Positions 26,588 to 33,629 of a DNA stretch of 64,000 bases are shown here, in pieces; position 1 is the first letter of the stretch; each line of letters opens with the position of its first letter. Under the pieces are notes generated by a model. It searched no databases. It saw only the letters and a list, made by a program, of their open reading frames with translations, and was not told the origin of the DNA. The translations under genes and the position numbers were made by a program. The stretch spans positions 1,178,001 to 1,242,000 of the forward strand of contig JADJPM010000004.1 of assembly GCA_016713245.1 (NCBI GenBank). The letters run 5' to 3'. The DNA is from Verrucomicrobiaceae bacterium. Lineage in GTDB: Bacteria > Verrucomicrobiota > Verrucomicrobiia > Verrucomicrobiales > Verrucomicrobiaceae.

Positions 26588-26740
26588 AAAACGCCCCTGA
26601 CAGCCGAGCGAAAGGCCCTGACTCTCTCGACATGGAGAATTACAGGAACGCGAACACCGGTAACAGCCGGGAAATCCCTCCTGCGGCGAGTTTAGCCCAG
26701 GTTTCCCCAGGGAAATAGGTTCCTGCCCTCCTTCTGGGCG

Positions 26741-26810
26741 TCTGTGTCCCTCCGTGACCTCGGTGGTAGCCATAGAGGATACACCACGGAGAGCACCGAG
26801 GATCACAGAG
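26741..26810. repeat. Imperfect inverted repeat
   Basis: The left arm (TCTGTGTCCCTCCGTGACCT) and the inverse right arm (ACCACGGAGAGCACCGAGGA, then TCACAGAG) are near-complementary around a short AT-rich centre. It could form a cruciform or hairpin. No gene is attached. Confidence 0.6.
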
Positions 26811-26903
26811 CCTTGGGGGAGGTAGGATAATGCTGCGGCCCGCTCAAAATACCCGATTTTGTACTTCCCATTTACTCGGGGAATCCCTAGCCTCGCGGTC
26901 GCT

Positions 26904-27632
26904 ATGACCTCACGACTCCAAAATCATCTGAATATGATCGGCACGTGCATCACTGTCGCTCAAAGCCCCGAATACAAACCCGTCTGGGAAGGCCAGGAGC
27001 CTGCGGACTTCGCCACCGACATCGCTAAGCTCGCGGCGGACCACGCCGCTGTCAGCCTGAAAGCCGCGCAGGCGGAGGCCGCAACCGGCGGTGCGGCGGA
27101 TGAAAAAGCCGTCGCAGAGGCCACCCTCGAAAACATCGCCCACACCCTCGCCCGCGCTTTGGCGAACCATTTCAAGAAGTCCGGCGACCTCGACCGCCAC
27201 GGCAAGGTGGACTACACGAAGAGCGAGATCGTGAAACTCCGCACCCAGGAACTCGTCACTCAAACCACCGCCATCCGTGACATTGCCCAGGGAGCCGTCG
27301 CCGAGACGGATGCCGTCAAACGCGGCATCACCCAGGCCCGCATCGCCACTCTCAGCGCCGCTATCGCCGCCTACACTAAGGTGATGAATGCCCCACGCGG
27401 CCAGATCGTGAATCGCAGCGCTCTGCTCAAAGAAGTCGAAACCGACACCGCCGCCCTTGTCGAGTTCGTGAACGACATGGACGACCTCGTCCTCCAGTTC
27501 GACACGACCCCCACCGGCCATCGCTTCATGGAAGCCTGGAAACGCGCCCGCATCATCGTGGATGTCGGTGGGAGTAATGGTGGAGGTGAAGAGAAGCCAA
27601 CTCCACCGCCTACGCCGGAACAGCCGAAGTGA
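26904..27632 (+). CDS. Helical hypothetical protein; 3' part duplicated downstream
   Basis: The start is the ATG at 26904 (MTSRLQNHLNMIGTCITVAQ), giving 242 aa. The protein is Ala-rich and predicted mostly helical (AAVSLKAAQAEAATGG, ENIAHTLARALANHFKKSGD). Its C-terminal domain (VMNAPRGQIVNRSALLKEVE to WKRARIIVDVGG) is repeated as a 193-bp DNA duplication at 28384-28576. The tail is Pro-rich (KPTPPPTPEQPK). No family or function is recognised. A PIN-domain gene follows 15 bp later. Confidence 0.7.
   Translation: MTSRLQNHLNMIGTCITVAQSPEYKPVWEGQEPADFATDIAKLAADHAAVSLKAAQAEAATGGAADEKAVAEATLENIAHTLARALANHFKKSGDLDRHGKVDYTKSEIVKLRTQELVTQTTAIRDIAQGAVAETDAVKRGITQARIATLSAAIAAYTKVMNAPRGQIVNRSALLKEVETDTAALVEFVNDMDDLVLQFDTTPTGHRFMEAWKRARIIVDVGGSNGGGEEKPTPPPTPEQPK
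27381..27573. repeat. 193-bp direct repeat, copy 1
   Basis: Begins GTGATGAATGCCCCACGCGG and matches 28384-28576 at roughly 95%, with mostly third-position changes. Copy 1 is the 3' coding part of the 26904 gene. The two copies bracket the PIN-domain module. Confidence 0.9.
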
Positions 27633-27647
27633 TCACGGCACCTGAAG

Positions 27648-28091
27648 ATGCGTCTCTACCTCGACACATGCAGCCTGAACCGCCCTTGGGATGACCAATC
27701 CCAGGTGCGCATTCACTTGGAAGCCGAGGCCGTCATTTACATAATGGATGCCGCTCGTCGTGGCCGTGAGGCAATCGTCAGCAGTGACTACCTGCTCGCA
27801 GAGATCCAGCAGATCACGGATCCCGTCCGCCGTGCAGATGTGCTTGCCCTGCTTGATCCCGCCACCCTCCATGTGCCGCAGCATCACTCCATCGACACAC
27901 GGGCACAAACCTTCGCCGCCTGGCACATCCAGGGCTACGATGCCCTGCACATCGCCGCAGCGGAGGCCGCGCAGTGCGACTACCTTTTGACCACAGACGA
28001 CCGCCTGATTCGCCGCAGCACCCGTGCCGGTCCCGCCCTTCGGGTGAAAATCTTGAATCCCTTCGATTATCCCGCATCTTCCGCGCCATGA
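27648..28091 (+). CDS. PIN-domain protein (VapC-like ribonuclease fold)
   Basis: This 147-aa protein has PIN-domain acidic positions: D6 in LYLDTCSLNRPW, an acidic residue at E25 or E52, D98 in GYDALHIAAAEA, and D117/D118 in LLTTDDRLIRR. It is therefore probably a metal-dependent RNase. Its stop overlaps the ATG of an 80-aa gene (28088), so the two are translationally coupled. Type II toxins usually have the antitoxin upstream. Here the small partner is downstream, and the upstream neighbour is the helical 26904 protein. Either could be the antitoxin. Confidence 0.82.
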   Translation: MRLYLDTCSLNRPWDDQSQVRIHLEAEAVIYIMDAARRGREAIVSSDYLLAEIQQITDPVRRADVLALLDPATLHVPQHHSIDTRAQTFAAWHIQGYDALHIAAAEAAQCDYLLTTDDRLIRRSTRAGPALRVKILNPFDYPASSAP

Positions 28092-28330
28092 CCACCCTGC
28101 ACGAGATCAACCAAAAAGCCCGGCAAGCGCTTCTCACTACGCTCGGTCCGGTGGACTACACCCGCTACCAGCAGCAGTTCAGCCAAGGCGCAGGCGACTA
28201 CACCGCCGAGCGCCAGCAAAGAACTGCCACCACGACTGAGGTCATCCAGCAAGTCAGCGCTCTGAAAGCCGCAGGCCACCTCGTTTCGCCCCCAAATGCC
28301 ACCGTCCTGATCGTCGAAAGCAACTCCTAG
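28088..28330 (+). CDS. Small hypothetical protein coupled to PIN-domain gene
   Basis: The 80-aa sequence begins MTTLHEINQKARQALLTTLG, overlapping the PIN gene's stop by 4 bp. The central part is polar and helical (DYTRYQQQFSQGAGDYTAER) with TEVIQQVSALKAAGHLVSPP near the end. It could be the antitoxin or accessory of the PIN protein. I do not recognise a family. Confidence 0.65.
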   Translation: MTTLHEINQKARQALLTTLGPVDYTRYQQQFSQGAGDYTAERQQRTATTTEVIQQVSALKAAGHLVSPPNATVLIVESNS

Positions 28331-28353
28331 CTCCCCAAACGTCCTGCCTCGCC

Positions 28354-28632
28354 ATGTATCGGATAGCCACCCCTTCTGCCACCGTGATGAACGCCCCACG
28401 CGGCCAGATCGTGAACCGCAGCGCCCTGCTCAAAGAAGTCGAAACCGACACCGCCGCCCTCGTCGAGTTCGTGAACGACATGGACGACCTCGTCCTCCAG
28501 TTCGACACCACCCCCACCGGCCACCGCTTCATGGAAGCCTGGAAACGCGCCCGCATCATCGTGGATGTCGGCGGGGGTTATGGGGTGGAGAAAACTGTAG
28601 TTCCGAGTCCGCCTCAGGCACCCGGAAACTAG
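28354..28632 (+). pseudogene. 3' fragment duplicate of the 26904 gene
   Basis: An open frame of 92 codons repeats the C-terminal 64 residues of the 26904 protein (VMNAPRGQIVNRSALLKEVE to DVGG) after an unrelated 9-codon start. The N-terminal two thirds are missing. It is probably a remnant left by duplication, with the PIN module between the copies. Expression is not excluded, since a frame from ATG 28354 remains open. Confidence 0.65.
28384..28576. repeat. 193-bp direct repeat, copy 2
   Basis: Begins GTGATGAACGCCCCACGCGG and is the partner of 27381-27573. It ends just upstream of the AT-rich ATPase gene, so the GC-rich repeat marks the border of the foreign-looking segment. Confidence 0.9.
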
Positions 28633-28680
28633 AGTGTTTCAAAAACAACTATCGCGAAAATCACTTCCATAAGCAAAGAA

Positions 28681-31600
28681 ATGACATCAAAAAAAACGGA
28701 GGATTCGTCCAGGCTGCTTGACTCAATGCCCCCACCCCTTGAAATCGTTCTGAATGGAGATTTCGTGGAGGATATCCTAGTTCCTAGCAATGCTTCGATA
28801 CCACTTTCCACCAAAGACCCCGCACTGTGGTCCGCCTCTGCTAAGGATGATGAATTGGTGCGGAGTATTCCTGGTGGAAGTTGGACTTTGCAAAAGATGA
28901 TGATGGGTATCAGCCACGCTTGGGCGGGTTGGAATGAAAAGCTAGAAAATCAGCTAGCCGACAGCAGCATCGCCGAAGGGGAATTGCGACGCAGACGAGC
29001 ACCTGCAAAACACAATCCCATTTTTCACCTTAACTTCCCGAGTGAGGCAATCTGCGGCGCATTCCCGAAACGACTGCTAACACCAATTTCAGCCCAGAGT
29101 GTCGAAAGTGGGTATTTCCCAAAAGGGGAACTCTTCTCTGCGGAAGAGAACAGTTACCCATATGAGTTCAAGTCCGGTTTAGCGAAGTATGCCTGGGATG
29201 TCAGGCAGTGTCCGAAGGTAAAGCCGACTGATGATAAAACGGTTCTACGAGCCAAGGGAATCACTCCAATGCGCCCAAAGTTGGAGCTGAATGGTCCGAA
29301 TTTCCTTGGAGGGTTAACTAAAGATGGATCGATACATGTGATTGGGGACTATGATATTAGCTTCCGGCATCAGTTCTCTTGGGCCGCAGCCACCATCAAA
29401 GATGATAACAAGAAAGCGATAGCAGGAATGGATGACGCCTATCCTGCGAGAGTGCTTATGCTAGGCAGTTCACTGCCTCTCAAATCTAGCAGAAAGGGCG
29501 ACTTGGAAAAAGACTGCTATGACCAGTTCTGGAAATCACTGGATAAATCTGGTGACTCTGCAAAAGCCAGAACCATGATTGTTGTCGGGATCGATATGCT
29601 AAGAATGGCTGGCGCTGATTTAGCTTATGATCAGTCTTGGGATAGAATCCTAGAAGACTTCAATCGTGAAAAAGAACACTGTTTGGAGCTAAGGGAACTG
29701 TGCAAATATGAGCATCTCATCGTGCGGATTGGCGTAACAGGAGCGATCTATCACCACACCCCTTATCAAGTCGATAAGAATGGAGATGCCAAGCGCACTG
29801 TAGAAAAAACAGAGACACTGCTCATCTATGACCCTCAAGCACAGCGTATTTGGTTTCGCGCCCCAGAGGATCAAGGAAATATTCTTGGATCACGCTCAGC
29901 TCTAGTAGCATGCGTCTTGGCAAGGCTGGCTCATGGGCGTCAGCAAAATCAAATTTGGAAAGGGGTTAAAAAAAGTATCGCTGCCCGCCACCACATTGTT
30001 CGCGGCATCAAGGATGCGGTTTGCATGCTCCAGGCACTTTATGACAACGGATTTGGCTACAAACCGGAATATGTTTCCGCTTTCACGACGGAGTCTTACT
30101 ATTCAAGTGTCTATGGAAAAGCTGCTTTGGACGGCGCTCAACAAGAACCAAAAGTACTGCTGCAACAAAGGCTGCCACAAAGAAGTCTGTTCATTGCACA
30201 TATCCATGCACCTCTGGATGGATCAGCGCTCGAATGGGGCATTCTGCGAAATGCGCTCCGCATGGGAATCCCTGAGACGCTATCGTGTGCTCAAGAAGAC
30301 AAAGCTAGAATGTGGGAGCGTCGCATTTCTTATCTAGGTAATCAACGTCGCCTCTGGCTAGCTATGATGATTGTGCAGAAGGGGCTGGAATCTGCACTTA
30401 ACTCTGAGCGGCACCACAGTCTTTACGGTGATGCCCTTGCTAGGATTGGCAAGAGTAGCGGCCAATTCCATGATCCTTACATAGAATTTGATAAACAAAT
30501 TATCGATTACCAACTTGAGCGCGATGCAGCCAACGAAAAAGCAAACAAAGAATTTGATGGCCTTGTCGGTGTATACGATTTGATAATACAAAGCAATCCA
30601 GCTTTTGCGATGTTCAGCGGTCCACTAACTAAAATTAAGGATCGAGCTGATGCCATGAGAGCTTTTGATAAAGAAGTTCTAATCAAGAAGCAAGCGACAA
30701 ACACGCCTATAGAGACTCCTGAACAAAATAAAGTTAAGTCTAAGCTGCATGATTCACTTATTGGAAATGATTGGGAGGTTCCTCTTCAGTTCTTGAACGC
30801 TCATCTCCGTGGAGAAGGCATCAGTGATGCAGCACTCGCTTATCGCTTAATGCAGTATTTCGCTGTTTGGTATCCAATCAGCGCTCCCGTCGCTACTTTT
30901 GGAAAACTGATCGTCATTGGTCAACATGACGTGGAAATGTACACGAACATTAGGAACTTGTTGTCCAATCACATTAGACAGTCGGCAGAGTCAGACGGCA
31001 TAAAGAACATCAAACCTCTTAGTATCGCTGTCTTTGGTGGGCCTGGCAGCGGCAAATCCTTCGGTGTTAAGCACATAGCAGAGGAATTGGGCATTTCATC
31101 CAAAGAGTCATCCGGTGATTTAACCTTCAATATTTCTCAGTTCTGCGGTAAGTCAGATTTGGATGCGGCTTTCCTAAAAATCAGTGACCGCTTGGCACGC
31201 AGAAAAAAGGGCTCCAAGCCGCCCATGGTATTCTTTGATGAATTTGATTGCCCTGGCCCCAATGGCACGGAATTCATGTGGCTCAGCTACTTCTTGGAGC
31301 CGATGCAGGATGGTACTTACCAGCATCCAGGTGGTGCTCTTAGCTTGGGTGATGTTATCATGGTTTTCGCCGGCGGGATTCACGAGAGTTTCAAGGAATT
31401 TCAAGACCGCGCAGCGGGGGCCGGAAGTGTTGAGGAACGTCACCAAGCCAAGGTAAGAAAGTTTCCCGATTTTGTGAGTCGCCTACGTGGATTTATTGAT
31501 GTGGGTAGCCTCAATCAAAAAGACATCGGAAACCCTGACAGCCCCAGTGAGCGCGTCACACCTTATGGTAACAGAGCGCTTACTCTCCGCGGCATGATGG

Positions 31601-32382
31601 AATACCGAGGTTGGCTGGATGGCAAAAGAGCCAAGATTAGTGATGACGTTGTTGAGGCATTTCTCACGGTGAGTCGATTCCAACACGGTAAAAGGTCCGT
31701 GGAGTCGATTCTCAACAGTGCTGTTGCCATTAAGGGTGAGATTGTAGCATCGAGTCTGCCTGGAATTGGGCACCTTGATATGCACACTTGGGGAGCGGAA
31801 TTCATTGAGCGTGTTCGCCAGCCGGGCAGCTATTGGTTGACTGAATACTTGTTTATACCTGCACAACCCAGCGTTTTTGAAGAGGGTATTGGCGAACCTT
31901 GGAAGCCAGCGACTCAATGGGAACTGCTTTCGGCATGTCACGATATTCCTGATGCTCTAGCTTACATACAAACCTATGCTCTTCGTCTGTTGAGTCGCGT
32001 GCTAGACCACGACGCAGACATTTATGTGCGGACGAACAACCTTGTGGAAGCCACGGAAGCGGCGCGTGTCTGGCTTAAAGACATGATCTCTGCGCTGCTA
32101 AATGCCAATCCATCAAAAACGGCCGAAGAGCTTCGTAAAGATGCACCGTGGAGGCGTGCAAGCGAGGTCTTTGATTCAGTTCCAGGAAGCGCCCCGATTG
32201 ATTACACAAAAAAATTCAAAGAGGGAGTTTGGATCGTCAAAAATGCCGAAATGAAAAAGAAGTGCTCCGCACATTGCCAGAACGGCTATGTCACAGTGCC
32301 ACTCGTGATGCTCGAAGAAGATACGCTCAATACCTCTGCTGTTACAATTTTCAGACGATGGAAAACTCGTGATCTGCTCTAA
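28681..32382 (+). CDS. Large AT-rich AAA+-type ATPase of unknown function
   Basis: The product is 1233 aa. Base composition is clearly more AT-rich (roughly 45% GC by eye) than the flanking genes, with different codon use, which suggests transfer. The N-terminal two thirds are not a family I can name firmly; NGDFVEDILVPSN at the start and LIVRIGVTGAIYHHTPYQVD near 350 faintly recall carbohydrate-kinase folds. The P-loop domain starts near 780 with Walker A GGPGSGKS at 786-793 and Walker B FFDEFD around D853-E854, as in AAA+ proteins. The C-terminal 300 residues are helical and unrecognised. No signal peptide or membrane segment is seen, so it is probably cytoplasmic. Neighbouring PIN and VapBC modules suggest a defence or conflict role, which is inference. 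Confidence 0.8.
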   Translation: MTSKKTEDSSRLLDSMPPPLEIVLNGDFVEDILVPSNASIPLSTKDPALWSASAKDDELVRSIPGGSWTLQKMMMGISHAWAGWNEKLENQLADSSIAEGELRRRRAPAKHNPIFHLNFPSEAICGAFPKRLLTPISAQSVESGYFPKGELFSAEENSYPYEFKSGLAKYAWDVRQCPKVKPTDDKTVLRAKGITPMRPKLELNGPNFLGGLTKDGSIHVIGDYDISFRHQFSWAAATIKDDNKKAIAGMDDAYPARVLMLGSSLPLKSSRKGDLEKDCYDQFWKSLDKSGDSAKARTMIVVGIDMLRMAGADLAYDQSWDRILEDFNREKEHCLELRELCKYEHLIVRIGVTGAIYHHTPYQVDKNGDAKRTVEKTETLLIYDPQAQRIWFRAPEDQGNILGSRSALVACVLARLAHGRQQNQIWKGVKKSIAARHHIVRGIKDAVCMLQALYDNGFGYKPEYVSAFTTESYYSSVYGKAALDGAQQEPKVLLQQRLPQRSLFIAHIHAPLDGSALEWGILRNALRMGIPETLSCAQEDKARMWERRISYLGNQRRLWLAMMIVQKGLESALNSERHHSLYGDALARIGKSSGQFHDPYIEFDKQIIDYQLERDAANEKANKEFDGLVGVYDLIIQSNPAFAMFSGPLTKIKDRADAMRAFDKEVLIKKQATNTPIETPEQNKVKSKLHDSLIGNDWEVPLQFLNAHLRGEGISDAALAYRLMQYFAVWYPISAPVATFGKLIVIGQHDVEMYTNIRNLLSNHIRQSAESDGIKNIKPLSIAVFGGPGSGKSFGVKHIAEELGISSKESSGDLTFNISQFCGKSDLDAAFLKISDRLARRKKGSKPPMVFFDEFDCPGPNGTEFMWLSYFLEPMQDGTYQHPGGALSLGDVIMVFAGGIHESFKEFQDRAAGAGSVEERHQAKVRKFPDFVSRLRGFIDVGSLNQKDIGNPDSPSERVTPYGNRALTLRGMMEYRGWLDGKRAKISDDVVEAFLTVSRFQHGKRSVESILNSAVAIKGEIVASSLPGIGHLDMHTWGAEFIERVRQPGSYWLTEYLFIPAQPSVFEEGIGEPWKPATQWELLSACHDIPDALAYIQTYALRLLSRVLDHDADIYVRTNNLVEATEAARVWLKDMISALLNANPSKTAEELRKDAPWRRASEVFDSVPGSAPIDYTKKFKEGVWIVKNAEMKKKCSAHCQNGYVTVPLVMLEEDTLNTSAVTIFRRWKTRDLL

Positions 32383-32767
32383 CGATGTCAGACTCTCAAC
32401 TGACATCACCTTCGAAGAGCATCCCGTTGAAAAAGGAGAAGATCCCCGCCCAGCACCTAATTCTCTTTGGGCGAGAAAGTGGTCCTGGCAAAAGCGCGAT
32501 AAAGCCCGTGTGCTACGGCATATATTAAAGAATCTCATGATCGCCCTAGATGGAGAGAAAGCCTGGCACAGGTTCGAGGACCAGCAGCGCCAAAAAGCAC
32601 GGCTCACCAAACGAAAGAAACAAGATGTCTTGCCAGTTCGGGTAATGATCGAAGAGGGCAATGTAAAGAAAACAGAAGTAGGGGCGGCTCTAGTATCGCC
32701 ATCCGGCAAACCTAAGACAGTCAAGAAACCCGTCCTCCCGAAGAAACCTGCAAAAGCAAAAAAGTGA
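32369..32767 (+). CDS. Small basic protein overlapping the end of the AAA+ gene
   Basis: This frame opens with GTG at 32369, overlaps the ATPase stop by 14 bp and gives 132 aa. The middle is rich in basic and aromatic residues (LWARKWSWQKRDKARVLRHI, WHRFEDQQRQKARLTKRKK) and the tail is Lys/Pro-rich (KKPVLPKKPAKAKK). An alternative start, ATG 32385 in a second frame, reads MSDSQLTSPSKSIPLKKEKI for 47 codons before a stop. The true protein could begin there and shift into this frame. It is AT-rich like the ATPase and probably belongs to the same transferred unit. Confidence 0.45.
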   Translation: MICSNDVRLSTDITFEEHPVEKGEDPRPAPNSLWARKWSWQKRDKARVLRHILKNLMIALDGEKAWHRFEDQQRQKARLTKRKKQDVLPVRVMIEEGNVKKTEVGAALVSPSGKPKTVKKPVLPKKPAKAKK

Positions 32768-32778
32768 GAGCCGCCCTG

Positions 32779-32849
32779 CAAAACATCGCGAAGTGTGGCA
32801 AGGCCACGCTATTGACGACCGGACATGGCGGTGACGCGAGTCGTGTCCT
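32779..32849 (+). pseudogene. Short gene fragment copied from the discoidin domain of the 33630 gene
   Basis: About 68 bp match 33769-33836 with 8 mismatches by my alignment. The source encodes NIAKGGKATQSTTGHGGDAS. Here the fragment has no domain around it and lies in the gap between the AT-rich gene and the VapB gene. It is a scrap of a related gene left at the border. Confidence 0.6.
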
Positions 32850-32897
32850 GTGAATGCTGGGGTTGAAAAGCAGGCGGGATCGTGACAACAATCAGCC

Positions 32898-33116
32898 ATG
32901 AGTATGACTGCCCAGCAAACCATCATGGCCGATTTGGAATCTCTGCCTGCGACCGCGCTTCAGAGCGTGGCTGACTTTGTGCATCAGATGCGCCAGCGTG
33001 CCACGGCGGACCGGCAGGCAGCCTTTGATGCCTCGTTCGGCTGCATGACGAAAGACGAGGCGGATGCTTTTGATCGTGTGATCGAGGAAGGCTGTGAACG
33101 CAGCATTGAGCCATGA
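32898..33116 (+). CDS. VapB-like antitoxin
   Basis: The 72-aa protein starts MSMTAQQTIMADLESLPATA. The helical LQSVADFVHQMRQRATADRQ is followed by FGCMTKDEADAFDRVIEEGC, a common antitoxin C-terminus that binds the partner PIN toxin. The stop overlaps the ATG of the next gene by 4 bp, the usual antitoxin-toxin arrangement. It would neutralise the toxin and autorepress the operon; that role follows from family knowledge. Confidence 0.75.
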   Translation: MSMTAQQTIMADLESLPATALQSVADFVHQMRQRATADRQAAFDASFGCMTKDEADAFDRVIEEGCERSIEP

Positions 33117-33520
33117 GTGGGTTTGCTCTGGATACCAACATCGTCAGTGCGCACCTGCGTGGCGATGCGGCAGTGGGTGCTCAAATCAAGGCGAACACCC
33201 GGCTCTACCTGCCCGTGACGGTTCTGGGCGAGCTTTACTACGGGGCCTATCACACGGAGCACCGGGACAAGCAGCTCGCTCGCGTCCGGTCTTTTCTCCC
33301 GCTGGTGCAGACGGTGCATCACGATGACGAGATCGCGGAACGCTATGGCAAGGTCAAGGCGAGGCTGGCGGAACTGGGTTCGATGATTCCTGAGAACGAC
33401 CTCTGGATCGCGGCAACCTGTTTGGTGCATGAGCTGACGCTGGCGTCTCGTGATGCCCACTTTGAGGTGGTGGAAGGCCTGCGCCTCGTGCGCTGGGAAG
33501 CTGGCTCGGCAGAAAAGTAG
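33113..33520 (+). CDS. vapC: VapC-type PIN-domain toxin
   Basis: The 135-aa sequence carries all four PIN catalytic acids: D7 (FALDTNIVSAHL), E40 (TVLGELYYGA), D96 (PENDLWIAATCL) and D114 (LASRDAHFEVV). Length and motif order match VapC ribonucleases, which cleave tRNA or rRNA. It overlaps the antitoxin gene by 4 bp and ends just before the promoter-like motif at 33532. It appears intact. Confidence 0.9.
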   Translation: MSGFALDTNIVSAHLRGDAAVGAQIKANTRLYLPVTVLGELYYGAYHTEHRDKQLARVRSFLPLVQTVHHDDEIAERYGKVKARLAELGSMIPENDLWIAATCLVHELTLASRDAHFEVVEGLRLVRWEAGSAEK

Positions 33521-33531
33521 GCACGAGTTTT

Positions 33532-33558
33532 GTCCGGTTTCAGTCTCCAGTGCGGGAT
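33532..33558 (+). promoter_or_regulatory. Putative ECF-type promoter upstream of the 33630 gene
   Basis: GTCCGGTTT, an 11-nt spacer, then GCGGGAT, 71 nt before the ATG at 33630. Boxes and spacing are identical to the site at 24404, and the following leader is conserved too. Confidence 0.62.
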
Positions 33559-33629
33559 GGAGTTTCCGAAACGTCTCTTTTATCGCAAAAACACGCGGCG
33601 AAGAGGCGACTTAGAAGCCTCCCAATCGC
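33559..33629 (+). promoter_or_regulatory. Conserved leader shared with the 24503 gene
   Basis: GGAGTTTCCGAAACGTCTCT, then TCGCAAAAACAC, then GGCGACTTAGAAGCCTCCCA up to the ATG. It aligns along its whole length with 24431-24502 although the two genes encode different proteins. Confidence 0.5.

Larger units (their letters stand above)
26424..26903. other. Intergenic region with a 21-bp tandem array and an inverted repeat
   Basis: This 480-bp stretch has no convincing gene. It holds a 21-bp tandem repeat (26444-26587) and an inverted repeat (26741-26810). A frame on each strand stays open through the tandem array, but only as a consequence of its 21-bp period. Confidence 0.6.

Noticed and set aside
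26207..26695. 162-codon ORF over the 21-bp array as a coiled-coil gene
   Set aside because: Its first 70 codons are the shadow of the better small ORF at 26241, and the rest is open only because the repeat period is a multiple of three.
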